Shown one piece after another: positions 1 to 5,034 of a stretch of DNA of 5,380 bases. A program made the position numbers and the translations under genes. The notes below the pieces were generated by a model that saw only the letters and a list, made by a program, of their open reading frames with translations, was not told where the DNA came from and made no database searches. The DNA comes from Dehalococcoidia bacterium. Its GTDB lineage: Bacteria > Chloroflexota > Dehalococcoidia > Tepidiformales > Tepidiformaceae. The number at the start of each line of letters is the position of its first letter. The stretch's first letter is position 1. Location: the NCBI GenBank assembly GCA_009838385.1, contig VXRS01000018.1, forward strand, positions 1-5,380. The letters are read 5' to 3'.

Positions 1-1
1 C

Positions 2-7
2 AGGAGG
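2..7 (+). promoter_or_regulatory. Shine-Dalgarno of the ABM-domain gene
   Basis: AGGAGG lies five bases before the ATG at 13. It is the only perfect Shine-Dalgarno I see in the window and fixes this start. Other genes here have weak or no Shine-Dalgarno sequences. Confidence 0.8.
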
Positions 8-12
8 CACCC

Positions 13-360
13 ATGATCGTTATCGCCGGAAGCATCGACCTCGACCCCGCTCTGCGCGACCAGGCCCTCGCCACCGCCGGCGCCTACATCGACGCCGCCC
101 TTGAGGAGCCCGGCTGCCGCAACTACGAGTGGACTGCCGACCCCCGCGTCGCCGAGCGCATCTGGGTCTACGAGCTCTGGGACGACGAAGCCTCCCTACG
201 CTTCCACTTCGAGAACGCCCCCTATCGCGACATGGGCGCCCACCTCGGCCGGCACGGCATCACCGGCTCCCAGATCAGCAAGTTCCGCGTCGATCTGGAG
301 GAGCCCGTCTACGACGACACGGGTACGCCCCGGGCGGACTTCTTTACCGCCAGCGACTGA
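13..360 (+). CDS. ABM-domain protein, putative quinol monooxygenase-like
   Basis: This 115-residue protein looks like a single antibiotic biosynthesis monooxygenase (ABM, dimeric ferredoxin-like) domain over residues 1-95. The N-terminal strand (MIVIAGSIDL) is followed by a helix, then the family's EPGC-x-x-YEW turn at 32-40. Next come a strand with W51, Y53, E54 and W56, the helix DDEASLRFHFENAPYRDM (57-74, with H65 central), and a last strand KFRVDLEEP at 90-98. A tail of about 17 residues follows the domain. Family members are small cytoplasmic cofactor-free oxygenases acting on quinols or polyketides, but many have unknown substrates and some are not oxygenases, so no substrate can be named. 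The ATG is supported by AGGAGG at 2-7, five bases upstream. It is convergent with the membrane-protein gene on the other strand, nine bases between stops. No pathway partner is visible. The fold is fairly sure; the activity is inference. Confidence 0.85.
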   Translation: MIVIAGSIDLDPALRDQALATAGAYIDAALEEPGCRNYEWTADPRVAERIWVYELWDDEASLRFHFENAPYRDMGAHLGRHGITGSQISKFRVDLEEPVYDDTGTPRADFFTASD

Positions 361-369
361 CGCTCTTCG

Positions 370-873
370 CTATCCCTGCGGCGGCCTTCGCCGGCCGCCG
401 AGGCCGATCGTCGCCAGGCCCAGCGCCAGCCCCGCCGGCGCGATCGCCAGCGCGGCGGGAATCGGCGCATGTCCCGCGGCTCCGCTCATGACGTCTCCCA
501 TGCTTGGGCCGCTCTCGTCCGACTCGTCGCCGTGGGAGTGGTCGTGAGAGTCGTGCCCCGCGGCGCCCACGTTGTAATTCGCGTCGATGTGCTGCCAGAC
601 CCCGATGGCCGAGCTCGCGATGGCCAGCACCGCTACCGTTCGCGCCAGCCACGCCATCGCCCCCGTTGGGCGAACCATCAGGGCTGCCGTGGCTACGACC
701 ACGATGCCCAGCGTTATCCACGGCGCCAGTTGCCAGGGACCGTGCCAGTGGCGTTCGTAGGCCAGTGCCAGTCCGCTGCCGACCACGCCCAGCGCGACCA
801 GCAGAATCAATCCGACCCGCAGGCCTCCCGCTGCTCCCTCGCCTCTGAACATGCGCCGGAAATGATATGGCAT
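370..873 (-). CDS. Four-helix membrane protein with His/Asp-rich outside loop, function unknown
   Basis: This 167-residue protein has four likely membrane helices at about 18-39, 49-67, 74-93 and 137-157. Basic residues at the N-terminus (R6, R7, R10), between helices 2 and 3 (R68) and at the C-terminus (RRR 161-163) put both ends inside by the positive-inside rule. The 94-136 loop would therefore lie outside. That loop carries HDSHDHSHGDESDES (107-121), a cluster of four His with many acidic residues, plus H95 and H135, which suggests binding of Zn, Ni, Cu or a similar cation. The helix 1-2 connection YERHWHGPWQLAPW is also His/Trp-rich. I do not recognise a named family. The start is uncertain: ATG 873 has no Shine-Dalgarno, and ATG 852 (M8) has TATCAT at 862-867 nine bases before it, giving 160 residues. 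It lies 58 bases downstream of the EamA transporter gene on the same strand, so co-transcription is possible. Metal binding is inference. Confidence 0.7.
   Translation of the reverse strand: MPYHFRRMFRGEGAAGGLRVGLILLVALGVVGSGLALAYERHWHGPWQLAPWITLGIVVVATAALMVRPTGAMAWLARTVAVLAIASSAIGVWQHIDANYNVGAAGHDSHDHSHGDESDESGPSMGDVMSGAAGHAPIPAALAIAPAGLALGLATIGLGGRRRPPQG
379..400. terminator. GC-rich hairpin between convergent genes, possible terminator
   Basis: Perfect 8-bp arms CGGCGGCC (379-386) and GGCCGCCG (393-400) flank a six-base loop TTCGCC. The hairpin starts 18 bases past the stop of the ABM gene and lies inside the last codons of the opposing membrane-protein gene. No T-run follows on either strand, so this is not a classical intrinsic terminator. 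It could still end or stabilise the 3' end of the plus-strand transcript, as U-less hairpins do in some GC-rich bacteria. It may also simply reflect the Gly/Arg/Pro-rich codons it encodes on the minus strand. Confidence 0.3.
862..867 (-). promoter_or_regulatory. Possible -10 box inside the start region of the His-rich membrane protein gene
   Basis: On the minus strand TATCAT, one mismatch from TATAAT, ends nine bases before an in-frame ATG (852-850). This would give a nearly leaderless transcript starting at M8. No clear -35 box is seen. If it is real, the first seven codons of the longer reading are not translated. Confidence 0.25.
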
Positions 874-931
874 CTCGATAGCGATGGCGGCCGAAGACGT
901 GGCTCAGGGCTGCCCTGTCTCGCCTGCATCC

Positions 932-1828
932 CTACGAGATCAGGATGATGCCGGCCACGGCGACTGCCACCCCCACAACCAGCCAGAGGGTCAGCCGCTC
1001 GCCCAGGAAGATGGCCCCCAGCGGCACGGCGAAGAGCGGGGAGATCGCGCTTGCCACGGCGGCCCGCCCCACGCCCGCCTCCTGCACCGCGTAGATCCAC
1101 AGCAGGCTCCCCAGCCCCGTGCCCGCCACCCCCGCGAGGAAGAGCGCGCCGTGGTCCCAGCGCGAGATCTGCCACCGCCGGACGCTAGACCGCGGCATCG
1201 CCCCCGCCACGAACCCCACCACCAGGGCGCTCGCCGGCAGGCGCAGCGCCGTCACCGCAACCGCGTTCTGGCCCTCCACCGCATCCCCCAGCCAGACAGT
1301 CGCGATCGCCCAGATGAGCGCGGTGATCCCCACCAAAGCCAGTCCTTGCTTGAGATTCCCGCTGCCTGCCGGTGCCGTCTCGGGCGCTCCCCTCCGGCGT
1401 CCCCGCAGGGCCACCAGGTAAACGCCCACCAGCACCAGCAGCGAGCCGATGACCTCAGCCAGGGTGATTGCGTCACCCAGGAACACGATCCCGAGCGCGT
1501 ACGTCAGGAAGACGAAGAGCCCGAGGCTGATCGTGAAGGCGCGCGTCAGCCCGAGGGCGTTCAGCGAGAAGACGTAGAGCGTGTCCCCCAGCGAATGGCC
1601 GACGAGCGCGGACCCGATCACCGCCACCGCCACTGCCACGGTCATCGCATCGAAGCCGCCCGACATGATCACGAACGGCAAGACGATCAACAGCGCCAGG
1701 GCGCCCCACGCCCCTCGCACCGCGCTCACCGACACCGCATCGACGCGTGTCGACGACGAGGCCATGAGCGTGCTCGCAACCGCCCAGATGGCGGCCGAGC
1801 CGATTCCTGCCAGGACGCCGGGGTTCAC
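932..1828 (-). CDS. EamA/DMT-superfamily transporter, substrate unknown
   Basis: This 298-residue inner-membrane carrier has the duplicated EamA layout: two five-helix halves at about 4-140 and 160-297, joined by a basic linker (RGRRRGAPETAPAG, 142-155). Typical marks are GHSLGDTLYVFSLNALGLTRA (77-97) at the end of half one, and ISPLFAVPLGAIFLGERLT (262-280) with the FLGE-x-L-T signature at the end of half two. DMT carriers export or import small metabolites such as amino acids, drugs or nucleobases; this one cannot be assigned. The start is GTG (1828-1826). The in-frame upstream codons are CCG and then TGA (1834-1832), so no longer reading is possible, and no Shine-Dalgarno precedes it. Its start overlaps the stop of a short leader ORF (GTGA), which suggests translational coupling. 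The gene is divergent from the dehydrogenase and may be followed on the same transcript by the His-rich membrane protein. Length and ends match a complete family member. Confidence 0.9.
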   Translation of the reverse strand: MNPGVLAGIGSAAIWAVASTLMASSSTRVDAVSVSAVRGAWGALALLIVLPFVIMSGGFDAMTVAVAVAVIGSALVGHSLGDTLYVFSLNALGLTRAFTISLGLFVFLTYALGIVFLGDAITLAEVIGSLLVLVGVYLVALRGRRRGAPETAPAGSGNLKQGLALVGITALIWAIATVWLGDAVEGQNAVAVTALRLPASALVVGFVAGAMPRSSVRRWQISRWDHGALFLAGVAGTGLGSLLWIYAVQEAGVGRAAVASAISPLFAVPLGAIFLGERLTLWLVVGVAVAVAGIILIS

Positions 1829-1860
1829 CGGTCAGCGTGGAGCCGCGCGCGGCTGGGCAT
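1825..1860 (-). CDS. 11-codon leader ORF overlapping the EamA start (GTGA)
   Basis: An ATG at 1860-1858 opens the short reading MPSRARLHADR and ends at TGA 1827-1825. The stop shares TG with the GTG start of the EamA gene in the typical GTGA overlap. AGGGAG (1868-1873, minus strand) sits seven bases before this ATG, a good Shine-Dalgarno, whereas the EamA GTG has none of its own. The simplest reading is a leader ORF that delivers ribosomes to the transporter gene. The peptide is rich in Arg (3 of 11) but shows no obvious amino-acid run for attenuation. Alternatively, a one-base indel in the sequence or the strain has split an originally longer N-terminus. The frame also stays open far upstream inside the opposite-strand dehydrogenase gene, but that part is a shadow. 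Confidence 0.45.
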   Translation of the reverse strand: MPSRARLHADR

Positions 1861-1909
1861 GGCGGCTCTCCCTCTCGACGCGGGGCTGCGCGCCTCCGCT
1901 CGTCCCGGC

Positions 1910-1915
1910 AGGATA
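1910..1915 (-). promoter_or_regulatory. Putative -10 box for the leader ORF/EamA transcript
   Basis: On the minus strand TATCCT (TANNNT class) lies about 50 bases before the leader ATG and 82 bases before the EamA GTG. It would place transcription start near 1903 and leave room for the AGGGAG ribosome site. No good -35 hexamer is found; the expected place overlaps the 1934-1947 palindrome. The call rests on position and the hexamer only. Confidence 0.35.
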
Positions 1916-1933
1916 GCGCCTCGCCCCGACATG

Positions 1934-1947
1934 GAGCGCAAGCGCTC
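1934..1947. promoter_or_regulatory. Perfect 14-bp palindrome between divergent promoters, candidate operator
   Basis: GAGCGCAAGCGCTC has perfect 6-bp arms around a central AA. It lies between the minus-strand -10 (1910-1915) and the plus-strand -10 (1959-1964), covering the expected -35 zones of both. This is the usual place for a dimeric repressor or activator site shared by divergent genes. No regulator gene lies next to it. A short GC-rich palindrome could also arise by chance in this base composition. Confidence 0.35.
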
Positions 1948-1958
1948 GCCCCACCCGC

Positions 1959-1964
1959 TACACT
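1959..1964 (+). promoter_or_regulatory. -10 box of a probable leaderless dehydrogenase promoter
   Basis: TACACT ends seven bases before the ATG at 1972, so the A of the ATG is the expected first transcribed base. The ATG has no Shine-Dalgarno; the bases between are CCCGCCC. Together these support a leaderless transcript and fix the start of the dehydrogenase gene. The -35 zone (about 1936-1941) falls in the palindrome at 1934-1947. Confidence 0.55.
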
Positions 1965-1971
1965 CCCGCCC

Positions 1972-2991
1972 ATGCAAGCAGGAATCATTACCGGCAAAGA
2001 GATCATCGAGCTCCTCGAGTTCACCGAGCCTACCCCTGCGGAGAACGAGGCCGTCGTTCGCATCAGCTACTGTGGAATCTGCGGCACCGACCTCCACGCC
2101 TACCAGTCCGGCGTCATGGAGAATCCTGCCGTCTGCGGGCACGAGTGGATGGGCGAGGTGTCTGCCGTTGGCTCAGGCGTGACCGACTTCCGCGAGGGCG
2201 ATCGCGTCATCGGCGGCATCGCCCCTGCCTGTGGCGATTGCGCCACCTGCCGTGCCGGCTACGCCCGAGACTGCCCCCACCAGCTCGGCAGCCTGATGGG
2301 CACCCCCCACGGCGGCTTCGCCCCCGCCATAGCCGCCGACCTCCCCCGCCGCACCCCCGTCCCCGACGGCCTTGATGACCTCGACGCCGCCATCGTCGAA
2401 CCACTGGCCGTCGCCCTCCACGGCACGCGCCGCACTGACATCCGCCTCGGCGACACCGTCGCGGTTGTCGGGGCCGGTCCCATCGGCCTCCTGACGCTCC
2501 AGTGCGCGCGAGCCGCGGGCGCCGGGCGCGTGTACGTCGTCGAACCCGTCGCCGATCGTGGCGCCCTCGCTCTCGAGCTTGGGGCGGACCAGGTCTTTAA
2601 CCCCATGGAAGAAGACGTGGCCACCGCCCTCGCCGATGCCACCGGCGGCCTCGGGCCCGATGTCGTCTTCGAGTGCGCGGGCATCGCCCCGACCATTCAG
2701 CATGCGGTCGACTACGTGCGCCGGGGCGGGGCCGTCACGCTCATCGGCCTGGCGAGCGAGCAGGCCACGATCGATCCCGGCACCTGGCTCTCGAAGGAGA
2801 TCACGTTCGTCTCCGCTGTCGCCTACGCCCACAGGGAGTTCGCCATCGCCGCCGACCTCATCGCTTCCGGCCGCATCCAGGTCAGGCCCCTGCACACGCA
2901 CACGGCCGCCCTCTCCGACATCTCCGACGCCTTCTCCCTGCTGAACGAGGATCGCCGCCAGATCAAGATCCTGGTGGACCCGCGACGCTAG
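1972..2991 (+). CDS. Zinc-dependent medium-chain alcohol/polyol dehydrogenase
   Basis: This 339-residue cytoplasmic NAD(P)-dependent dehydrogenase of the MDR superfamily belongs to the threonine/sorbitol/butanediol-dehydrogenase-like branch. Catalytic zinc ligands are visible as C37 (GICGTD), H57 with E58 (GHEW) and E143 (VEPLAVALHG). The structural zinc lobe has C87, C90, C93 and C101. The Rossmann fold shows VGAGPIG at 166-172, and E191 at the end of the second strand favours NAD over NADP. Length is normal for the family. The substrate cannot be told from sequence; a polyol, 2,3-diol or threonine-like secondary alcohol is typical of the branch. An in-frame reading opens 45 codons earlier at 1837, but that extension is Arg/Pro/Ser-rich with no family resemblance, whereas the ATG at 1972 opens directly into the first beta-strand and has a -10 box at leaderless spacing. 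The gene is divergent from the EamA gene and convergent with the MFS gene, three bases between stops. Confidence 0.92.
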   Translation: MQAGIITGKEIIELLEFTEPTPAENEAVVRISYCGICGTDLHAYQSGVMENPAVCGHEWMGEVSAVGSGVTDFREGDRVIGGIAPACGDCATCRAGYARDCPHQLGSLMGTPHGGFAPAIAADLPRRTPVPDGLDDLDAAIVEPLAVALHGTRRTDIRLGDTVAVVGAGPIGLLTLQCARAAGAGRVYVVEPVADRGALALELGADQVFNPMEEDVATALADATGGLGPDVVFECAGIAPTIQHAVDYVRRGGAVTLIGLASEQATIDPGTWLSKEITFVSAVAYAHREFAIAADLIASGRIQVRPLHTHTAALSDISDAFSLLNEDRRQIKILVDPRR

Positions 2992-2994
2992 GGG

Positions 2995-4425
2995 TCAGGG
3001 TCGTTCCAGCGCGGGAGCTCCTGCTTCGGGCTGGGCGTCAGTCGCCGCCCTCGGCCGGTCGCGAATCTCGAGCGAGACGAAGATGTTGAGGATGGCCACG
3101 CCCGCCAGCACGATCGTGAGCAACCGGAAGGCGCCTTCCCCCGGGTCAGGCCCGAGCAGGGCCGCGATGATTGCCGCGCCCAGGATCGCGCCCGCATAGC
3201 GCATCATCGAGAACGTCCCCGAGACGGACCCCGCGACGTCTCGCGGCCACGCCTCCAGCGCCGCCGACGAGCGCGCCGCTCCCGAGATCCCGAGCCCAAT
3301 CCCCACGCCGATGAGCGGTCCGATGATCGCGACGAGCGGCGGGTCGTCGAACAGCAGCATCATCGTGACCGTCGCCGCCACGATGGCCGCCCCGCCGCCG
3401 AGAAGCAGTGGTCTCCGCCCCACGCGGTCGGTGAGCGCCCCGCCCACCGGCGAGAGCGTGATCATCGCCGCCATCAGCGAGAACAGCACCATGCTCACCG
3501 CCTGGTCGCTCACCCCCCGCAGGTCCACGAGGTAGAGGGGCAGGCTCACCAGGAACGAGTACATCACGAGGTTCGTGAGCCCCTGGCTGCTCGCGGCCGC
3601 GCGGAAATTGCCCGCCCGGAAGAACCGGAACTCCACGATGCTCCCGCCCCAACGCGACCGCAGCCAGTAGGCCGCCACCGTCACCGGCAGGAGCGCCCCG
3701 CCCGCGACCAGGAAGGCCGGGTTCTCCACCCGCGTCGCGCTCCCGATGAGCACCGCGCTCCCGAATACCGCCACGAGCGCGAGCAGCGAAGGCGTGTCGA
3801 TGTGCAGCGTCTCGCGCCCGTGCCCCTCGTCGGGCTTCAGCCGCAGCAGGAACGCGATCGCCACCACCGAGAGCGGCACGTTCACCAGGAACAGCAGCCG
3901 CCAGTCCCCCGCCAGCAGCAACGCCCCACCGATCACGGGACCGGTGGCGGCTGCTATGGAGAGCGCCGCCCCGTTCATCCCGAGGACGGTGCCCAGCCGC
4001 GCCGAGGGCGTCCGCTTGCGCAGCACCGCGATGCCGTTCGGCAGCACCAGCGCCGTCGCCGCGCCCTGCAGTCCCCGCATCAGGATGAGCATGGGCAGGT
4101 TGGTCGCAAGGGCCGAGACGGCAGAGATCGCGATCAGCAGAACAAGGCCGACCATCATCATGCGGATAGAGCCGTAGGCATCGCCCAGCCGCCCCGAGAC
4201 GGGCTGCATCGCCGCCACCGCCACCAGGTAGACGCTGATCAGCAGCGTCATCTCCCCCACGCCCACGTCGAAGTGCGAGCGGATGGAGGGCAGGCCCACC
4301 GCGAGCATGGTGCTGTTCAGCGGCGTAAGCATCGCCGCGAGCGCCACCGTGGCCTGGAACTCGATGCTCCGCCAGGTGCCCTGCCCCAGGGGCAGATCGG
4401 CCTCACCGGCGCTTTCCTGCCGCAT
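2995..4425 (-). CDS. DHA2-type 14-helix MFS multidrug/metabolite exporter
   Basis: This 476-residue inner-membrane proton antiporter shows about 14 hydrophobic helices between residues 27 and 452, the DHA2 count rather than the usual 12. Family marks in order are motif D1 LNSTMLAVGLPSI (36-48), motif A GRLGDAYGSIR (78-88, with G78, D82 and R88), RGLQG (117-121) with the motif-B arginine R117, motif C GPVIGG (162-167) typical of antiporters, WRLLFLVNVP (175-184), and a second motif-A-like GGALTDRVGRRP (328-339). Members export drugs, dyes, biocides or metabolites; the substrate here is unknown. The ATG at 4425 has no Shine-Dalgarno, but TAACAT lies six bases before it, suggesting a leaderless message. 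An imperfect 15-bp palindrome overlaps that -10, a likely repressor site. It lies 64 bases downstream of the ArsI/CadI-like gene on the same strand, so it could be read from that promoter as well as its own. Confidence 0.9.
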   Translation of the reverse strand: MRQESAGEADLPLGQGTWRSIEFQATVALAAMLTPLNSTMLAVGLPSIRSHFDVGVGEMTLLISVYLVAVAAMQPVSGRLGDAYGSIRMMMVGLVLLIAISAVSALATNLPMLILMRGLQGAATALVLPNGIAVLRKRTPSARLGTVLGMNGAALSIAAATGPVIGGALLLAGDWRLLFLVNVPLSVVAIAFLLRLKPDEGHGRETLHIDTPSLLALVAVFGSAVLIGSATRVENPAFLVAGGALLPVTVAAYWLRSRWGGSIVEFRFFRAGNFRAAASSQGLTNLVMYSFLVSLPLYLVDLRGVSDQAVSMVLFSLMAAMITLSPVGGALTDRVGRRPLLLGGGAAIVAATVTMMLLFDDPPLVAIIGPLIGVGIGLGISGAARSSAALEAWPRDVAGSVSGTFSMMRYAGAILGAAIIAALLGPDPGEGAFRLLTIVLAGVAILNIFVSLEIRDRPRAATDAQPEAGAPALERP

Positions 4426-4431
4426 GGGCTC

Positions 4432-4437
4432 ATGTTA
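4432..4437 (-). promoter_or_regulatory. -10 box of a probable leaderless MFS promoter
   Basis: On the minus strand TAACAT ends six bases (GAGCCC) before the ATG at 4425, the spacing expected when transcription starts at the A of the ATG. No Shine-Dalgarno is present. A TTGACG lies only four bases upstream of the box, too close to act as its -35. Confidence 0.5.
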
Positions 4438-4448
4438 ACGGCGTCAAC
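4434..4448. promoter_or_regulatory. Imperfect palindrome over the MFS -10, candidate operator
   Basis: GTTAACGGCGTCAAC has 7-base arms around a central G, with one mismatched pair. It overlaps the -10 box at 4432-4437, where a TetR-, MarR- or ArsR-type repressor would block transcription, as is common for exporter genes. No regulator gene is in view. Its GTTGAC half (minus strand) recurs upstream of the ArsI-like gene at 5035-5040. Confidence 0.35.
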
Positions 4449-4489
4449 GAGCCTTCACGGCGCCGAATCTGCGTCCCGGGCGCTGAGCC

Positions 4490-4951
4490 TCAGGTTGAGG
4501 GCGCTTCTCCCGCGCAGCAGGGATCCTCGCCTATGGCGCAGGCCGCGCCAGTGTTCTCGGTGATCATGATGAGCTCATCGCCAGGAGCGGGGTTGTCGTC
4601 GGTGACGGTGTAGACCTCCCAGCGAAGCCCGCTGGGGTCCTTCGCCCACGCCTTGTCCTGCTCGGCGTGGCAGCACACGACCGCGTCCTCCACCTCGAGC
4701 TCGTGGCCTAGCCCGGCAAGGCGCTCGGTCTCGGCGGCCACCTCTGCGGTCGTCTCGACCTCGACGCCGAGGTGGTTGAGGTCGCCCCCGCGCCCGTTCT
4801 CGAACAGGATCAGCTTCAGGGGCGGGTCCGCCACCTCGAAGTTCGCGTAGCCATCGCGCACCTTGTGCGGTTCTGTCTTGAAGAGGTCGCGGTAGAACGC
4901 GATCGCGGAATCGAGCTCCGCCACGTTCAGCGCCAGTTGTACCCGTGCCAA
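4490..4951 (-). CDS. arsI: ArsI/CadI-family VOC metalloenzyme, putative C-As lyase
   Basis: This 153-residue protein of the vicinal-oxygen-chelate fold closely matches the ArsI/CadI heavy-metal group. ArsI enzymes are Fe(II) dioxygenases that cleave the carbon-arsenic bond of trivalent organoarsenicals; CadI is a cadmium-induced relative. The start reads ARVQLALNV, with paired beta-alpha-beta modules. The expected metal ligands are present as Q5, H60 (LNHLGVEV) and E112 (RWEVYTV). The diagnostic vicinal cysteines are C93-C94 in VVCCHAEQDKAWAKDPSG, the As(III)-binding pair. A C-terminal tail adds C138, C145 and C146, extra thiols often seen in this group. The start is TTG (4951-4949), chosen because GGGAG (4958-4962) lies six bases upstream and no ATG or GTG is available after the in-frame stop at 4999-4997. 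It is followed 64 bases on by the MFS exporter. No arsR or arsM is in view, so arsenic as the true substrate is inference; a cadmium or general metal-response role is possible. Confidence 0.85.
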   Translation of the reverse strand: MARVQLALNVAELDSAIAFYRDLFKTEPHKVRDGYANFEVADPPLKLILFENGRGGDLNHLGVEVETTAEVAAETERLAGLGHELEVEDAVVCCHAEQDKAWAKDPSGLRWEVYTVTDDNPAPGDELIMITENTGAACAIGEDPCCAGEAPST

Positions 4952-4957
4952 TGTCGA

Positions 4958-4962
4958 CTCCC
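4958..4962 (-). promoter_or_regulatory. Shine-Dalgarno deciding the TTG start of the ArsI-like gene
   Basis: GGGAG on the minus strand lies six bases before TTG 4951-4949. Because the start codon is unusual, this site is the main support for it, along with the conserved VQLALNV strand immediately after. Confidence 0.55.
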
Positions 4963-5003
4963 GTACCGGTCCGTTGGAGGACGGCCGGCGTTGTGTTCAG
5001 TTG

Positions 5004-5009
5004 AGTGTA
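5004..5009 (-). promoter_or_regulatory. Putative -10 box of the ArsI-like gene
   Basis: TACACT on the minus strand, the same hexamer as the dehydrogenase -10, is set in a comparatively AT-rich stretch. It would start transcription near 4997, giving a leader of about 46 bases that includes the GGGAG site. The best -35-like hexamer, TTGCGT, is 19 bases upstream, slightly too far. Confidence 0.4.
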
Positions 5010-5017
5010 ATCAGAAC

Positions 5018-5034
5018 CGTTGCGAACAACGCAA
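5018..5034. repeat. Nested inverted repeats upstream of the ArsI-like gene
   Basis: Two overlapping perfect inverted repeats are present: CGTTG/CAACG around CGAA (5018-5031), and TTGCG/CGCAA around AACAA (5020-5034). They sit just upstream of the putative -10 and over its -35 zone. They could form an operator for a dimeric regulator. Read on the minus strand, the first is a 5-bp stem with a TTCG loop 37 bases past the trmH-like stop, so a weak terminator for that gene is an alternative. No T-run follows. Confidence 0.35.

Noticed and set aside
1837..1971. 45-codon N-terminal extension of the dehydrogenase
   Set aside because: Composition is unlike the protein, no family resemblance, and it overlaps the palindrome and -10 box; the ATG at 1972 begins at the first core strand.
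1473..2063. 196-codon minus-strand frame upstream of and across the EamA start
   Set aside because: Arg/Gly-rich shadow that overlaps both the EamA gene and the dehydrogenase start; no recognisable domain.
884..2182. 432-codon plus-strand open frame across the EamA gene
   Set aside because: Pro/Arg/His/Gln-rich translation without any domain, exactly antisense to a clear EamA transporter and then running into the dehydrogenase start in another frame. Typical GC-rich shadow.
4480..4504. Small hairpin CCTCA-GGT-TGAGG with outer GCGC arms over the stop of the ArsI-like gene
   Set aside because: Only a 5-bp inner stem and a four-base bulge, an alternative pairing (CTGAG/CTCAG at 4483-4493), and no T-run; not enough to call a terminator or attenuator.
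3802..4563. 253-codon plus-strand open frame over the MFS gene
   Set aside because: Low-complexity His/Arg/Gln composition, antisense to a well-marked DHA2 exporter; no ribosome site or domain.
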